From positions 248,001 to 312,000 of the forward strand of contig JBBELK010000109.1 of the NCBI GenBank assembly GCA_037783545.1: 64,000 nt of DNA, written 5' to 3'. Each line of letters starts with the position of its first letter. Position 1 is the stretch's first letter. This DNA comes from Henricia sp. BOLD:AAB3569. Lineage: Eukaryota; Echinodermata; Asteroidea; Spinulosida; Echinasteridae. The notes under the pieces were generated by a model that worked only from the letters and a program-made list of their open reading frames with translations, was not told the origin of the DNA and searched no databases. Shown piece by piece: positions 62,804 to 64,000 of this stretch. Both the position numbers and the translations under genes were made by a program.

Positions 62804-63669
62804 TTAATGTCATGGATTTTGGTATCGGGTTTGGGCTGCGCGTTTTGGGTGTAAAATGCTTTTTTTCTTTCTTTCTTTTTTATACATTTGGAGACATTGT
62901 TTTATTGAGTTTTCGGGATATTCTAGGAACTGCACTTACGTATGTAAGGAGAAGTCACAGTAAACTATACATTGAATAAGTGTTTGGTACTGTAAAATCG
63001 GAAAATATAATTGTGTGCAAAGCTTGGCTGATTAGGCCGATCCTTGTATGGACGAGAGCGGAGTGACGTCAGCTAATTGTGGCGTATTCACTTTTCAAGT
63101 GAACGGATGCTGGGAATAAGACGCGTGCACTACTGATAGTTCGCGGACGCCAGCCCTTGCCCATGGGGACGCTTATTTATGCAGAGTGACCTGTAGGGAG
63201 AGCAAAGGTTGAGGGCTGGCTGGGCCAATGGGTGAGGCGGAGGAGGAACTTGTTCGGCACCACACCTATATACCTATTGATCACGTTCAAATGACGTCAC
63301 TTCCTACAAATCGCCACGTGCATCACAATTTTGAGCGTATTTTTTTGTGACGCGGTTACGGTTGCGCCGTATTTCGAACAAATTTCGAGCAACACGCGCG
63401 CGTTTGGAACATGTTACAGCGTGTGCGTGCGCGTACTTGATAGCATTTAATACGCAGTAGCATTTCTTCCTACGAAGATGGCGTCTGTGAACGTGATCAA
63501 TAGATTATTATTATTATTTCTTTCTGGTTTTCATAATAAGGATTCCTCAATAGTGCTCATTGCACTGTCACTCGCAGGCGTGAGAAAACTTATGAAGAAT
63601 TATAATTAGAAATGGTCAGAGACACCGGGATATATCCGCTTGCTCTTCACGAAAGAATGCTCTGGGATC

Positions 63670-63865
63670 TTTAGAGTGCGTTACCATACCTAACACACTG
63701 GACCAACGGCTTTACATCCCTTCCGAAAGATGGAGCAAGTGTTGAGTGCCTTGCCCAACCCGCAACCCCAAGTTTTCACCCATGATTGCGAGTCAATGAC
63801 TCAAACCACTCGGCCACGGTGCGCTGTATATGTATGCCGTTATTATTATTATTATTATTATTACC
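63670..63865 (-). repeat. tRNA-derived SINE fragment and (ATT)n microsatellite
   Basis: On the - strand, CCGTGGCCGAGTGGTTTGAG (A box) and a diverged B-box region are followed by GGGCAAGGCACTCAAC, as in the SINE at 57978. An (ATT)n run at 63840-63863 adjoins it. Confidence 0.65.
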
Positions 63866-64000
63866 TGATCGAGCTGCATGAGCCAGCAGTTAAATTTGCG
63901 GTCGTGTTTTGCGAGTCACTGGGCCTCCGAAGTCTGTGGGATCATATCGCAACTTTTCGGGACGACATTTAGCCCCCCTTTGCGATTTACCTGCCAACCA

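Larger units (their letters stand above)
62398..64000 (-). promoter_or_regulatory. ADAM10 upstream region
   Basis: The probable promoter side of ADAM10. CpG-richer around 62540-62590 (CGCGCGCGCGCGCCGCGTACG). A Harbinger-like MITE sits at 62655-62803. Two tRNA-type or microsatellite repeats follow beyond 63650. No TATA box or clear start site could be assigned. Confidence 0.35.

Noticed and set aside
63478..63609. Short + strand frame starting M-A-S-V-N-V with a hydrophobic stretch
   Set aside because: Hydrophobicity comes from a TTA repeat. No splice or homology support.
63991..64000. Possible ADAM10 first-exon donor at the window edge (W-L-A-G then GTAAAT)
   Set aside because: Only ten bases are visible, and a better exon with ATG, signal peptide and correct phase lies at 62115-62232.
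1..64000. CRISPR arrays, bacterial operons or riboswitches
   Set aside because: The regular repeats seen are satellite or minisatellite units, and gene structure is eukaryotic throughout.

Overview
This is animal nuclear DNA: AT-rich, intron-rich, and crowded with foldback transposons, tRNA-derived SINEs and retroelements. Two widely separated multi-exon genes can be read through spliced reading frames. The style of the repeats (many palindromic MITEs, DIRS, Penelope and RecQ-like fragments) and the protein similarity to vertebrate homologues suggest a marine invertebrate, perhaps a deuterostome. I cannot name the species.

Positions 1 to about 28.3 kb hold the 3' half of a CEP152 (Asterless-type centriole duplication scaffold) orthologue on the + strand. 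Ten exons (307 to 27698) join in one continuous frame of 969 residues. They carry long coiled coils, the conserved C-terminal block and a serine-rich tail, and are followed by a 3'UTR with AATAAA at 28325. Upstream exons lie outside the window. The introns hold a partial exon duplication, nested MITEs, a 2.7-kb giant foldback element with minisatellite arms (14975-17680), a foldback carrying a broken RecQ-like helicase start (24670-25540), and hairpin elements next to exons 8 and 9.

From about 33.4 to 62.4 kb, the - strand carries an ADAM10-type metalloprotease (Kuzbanian family). Visible parts are a signal-peptide exon, the prodomain, a metalloprotease domain with a complete HExxHxxGxxH zinc site interrupted by an intron, disintegrin and cysteine-rich exons, and a transmembrane exon. 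One intron begins with GC instead of GT. One small disintegrin exon and the cytoplasmic tail were not found. The two genes are convergent.

The ADAM10 introns are hosts to a Penelope-like element with an inverted partial copy and a hammerhead-like motif (39308-42460), a DIRS-type tyrosine-recombinase element with inverted repeats (44.3-47.9 kb), a 5'-truncated LINE with a 16-bp target duplication (49218-50120), and a 1.36-kb satellite array (59460-60830). The satellite array and one orphan coding-like exon (61076-61204) lie between inverted arms 3.8 kb apart. No bacterial operons, rRNA genes or CRISPR arrays are present.
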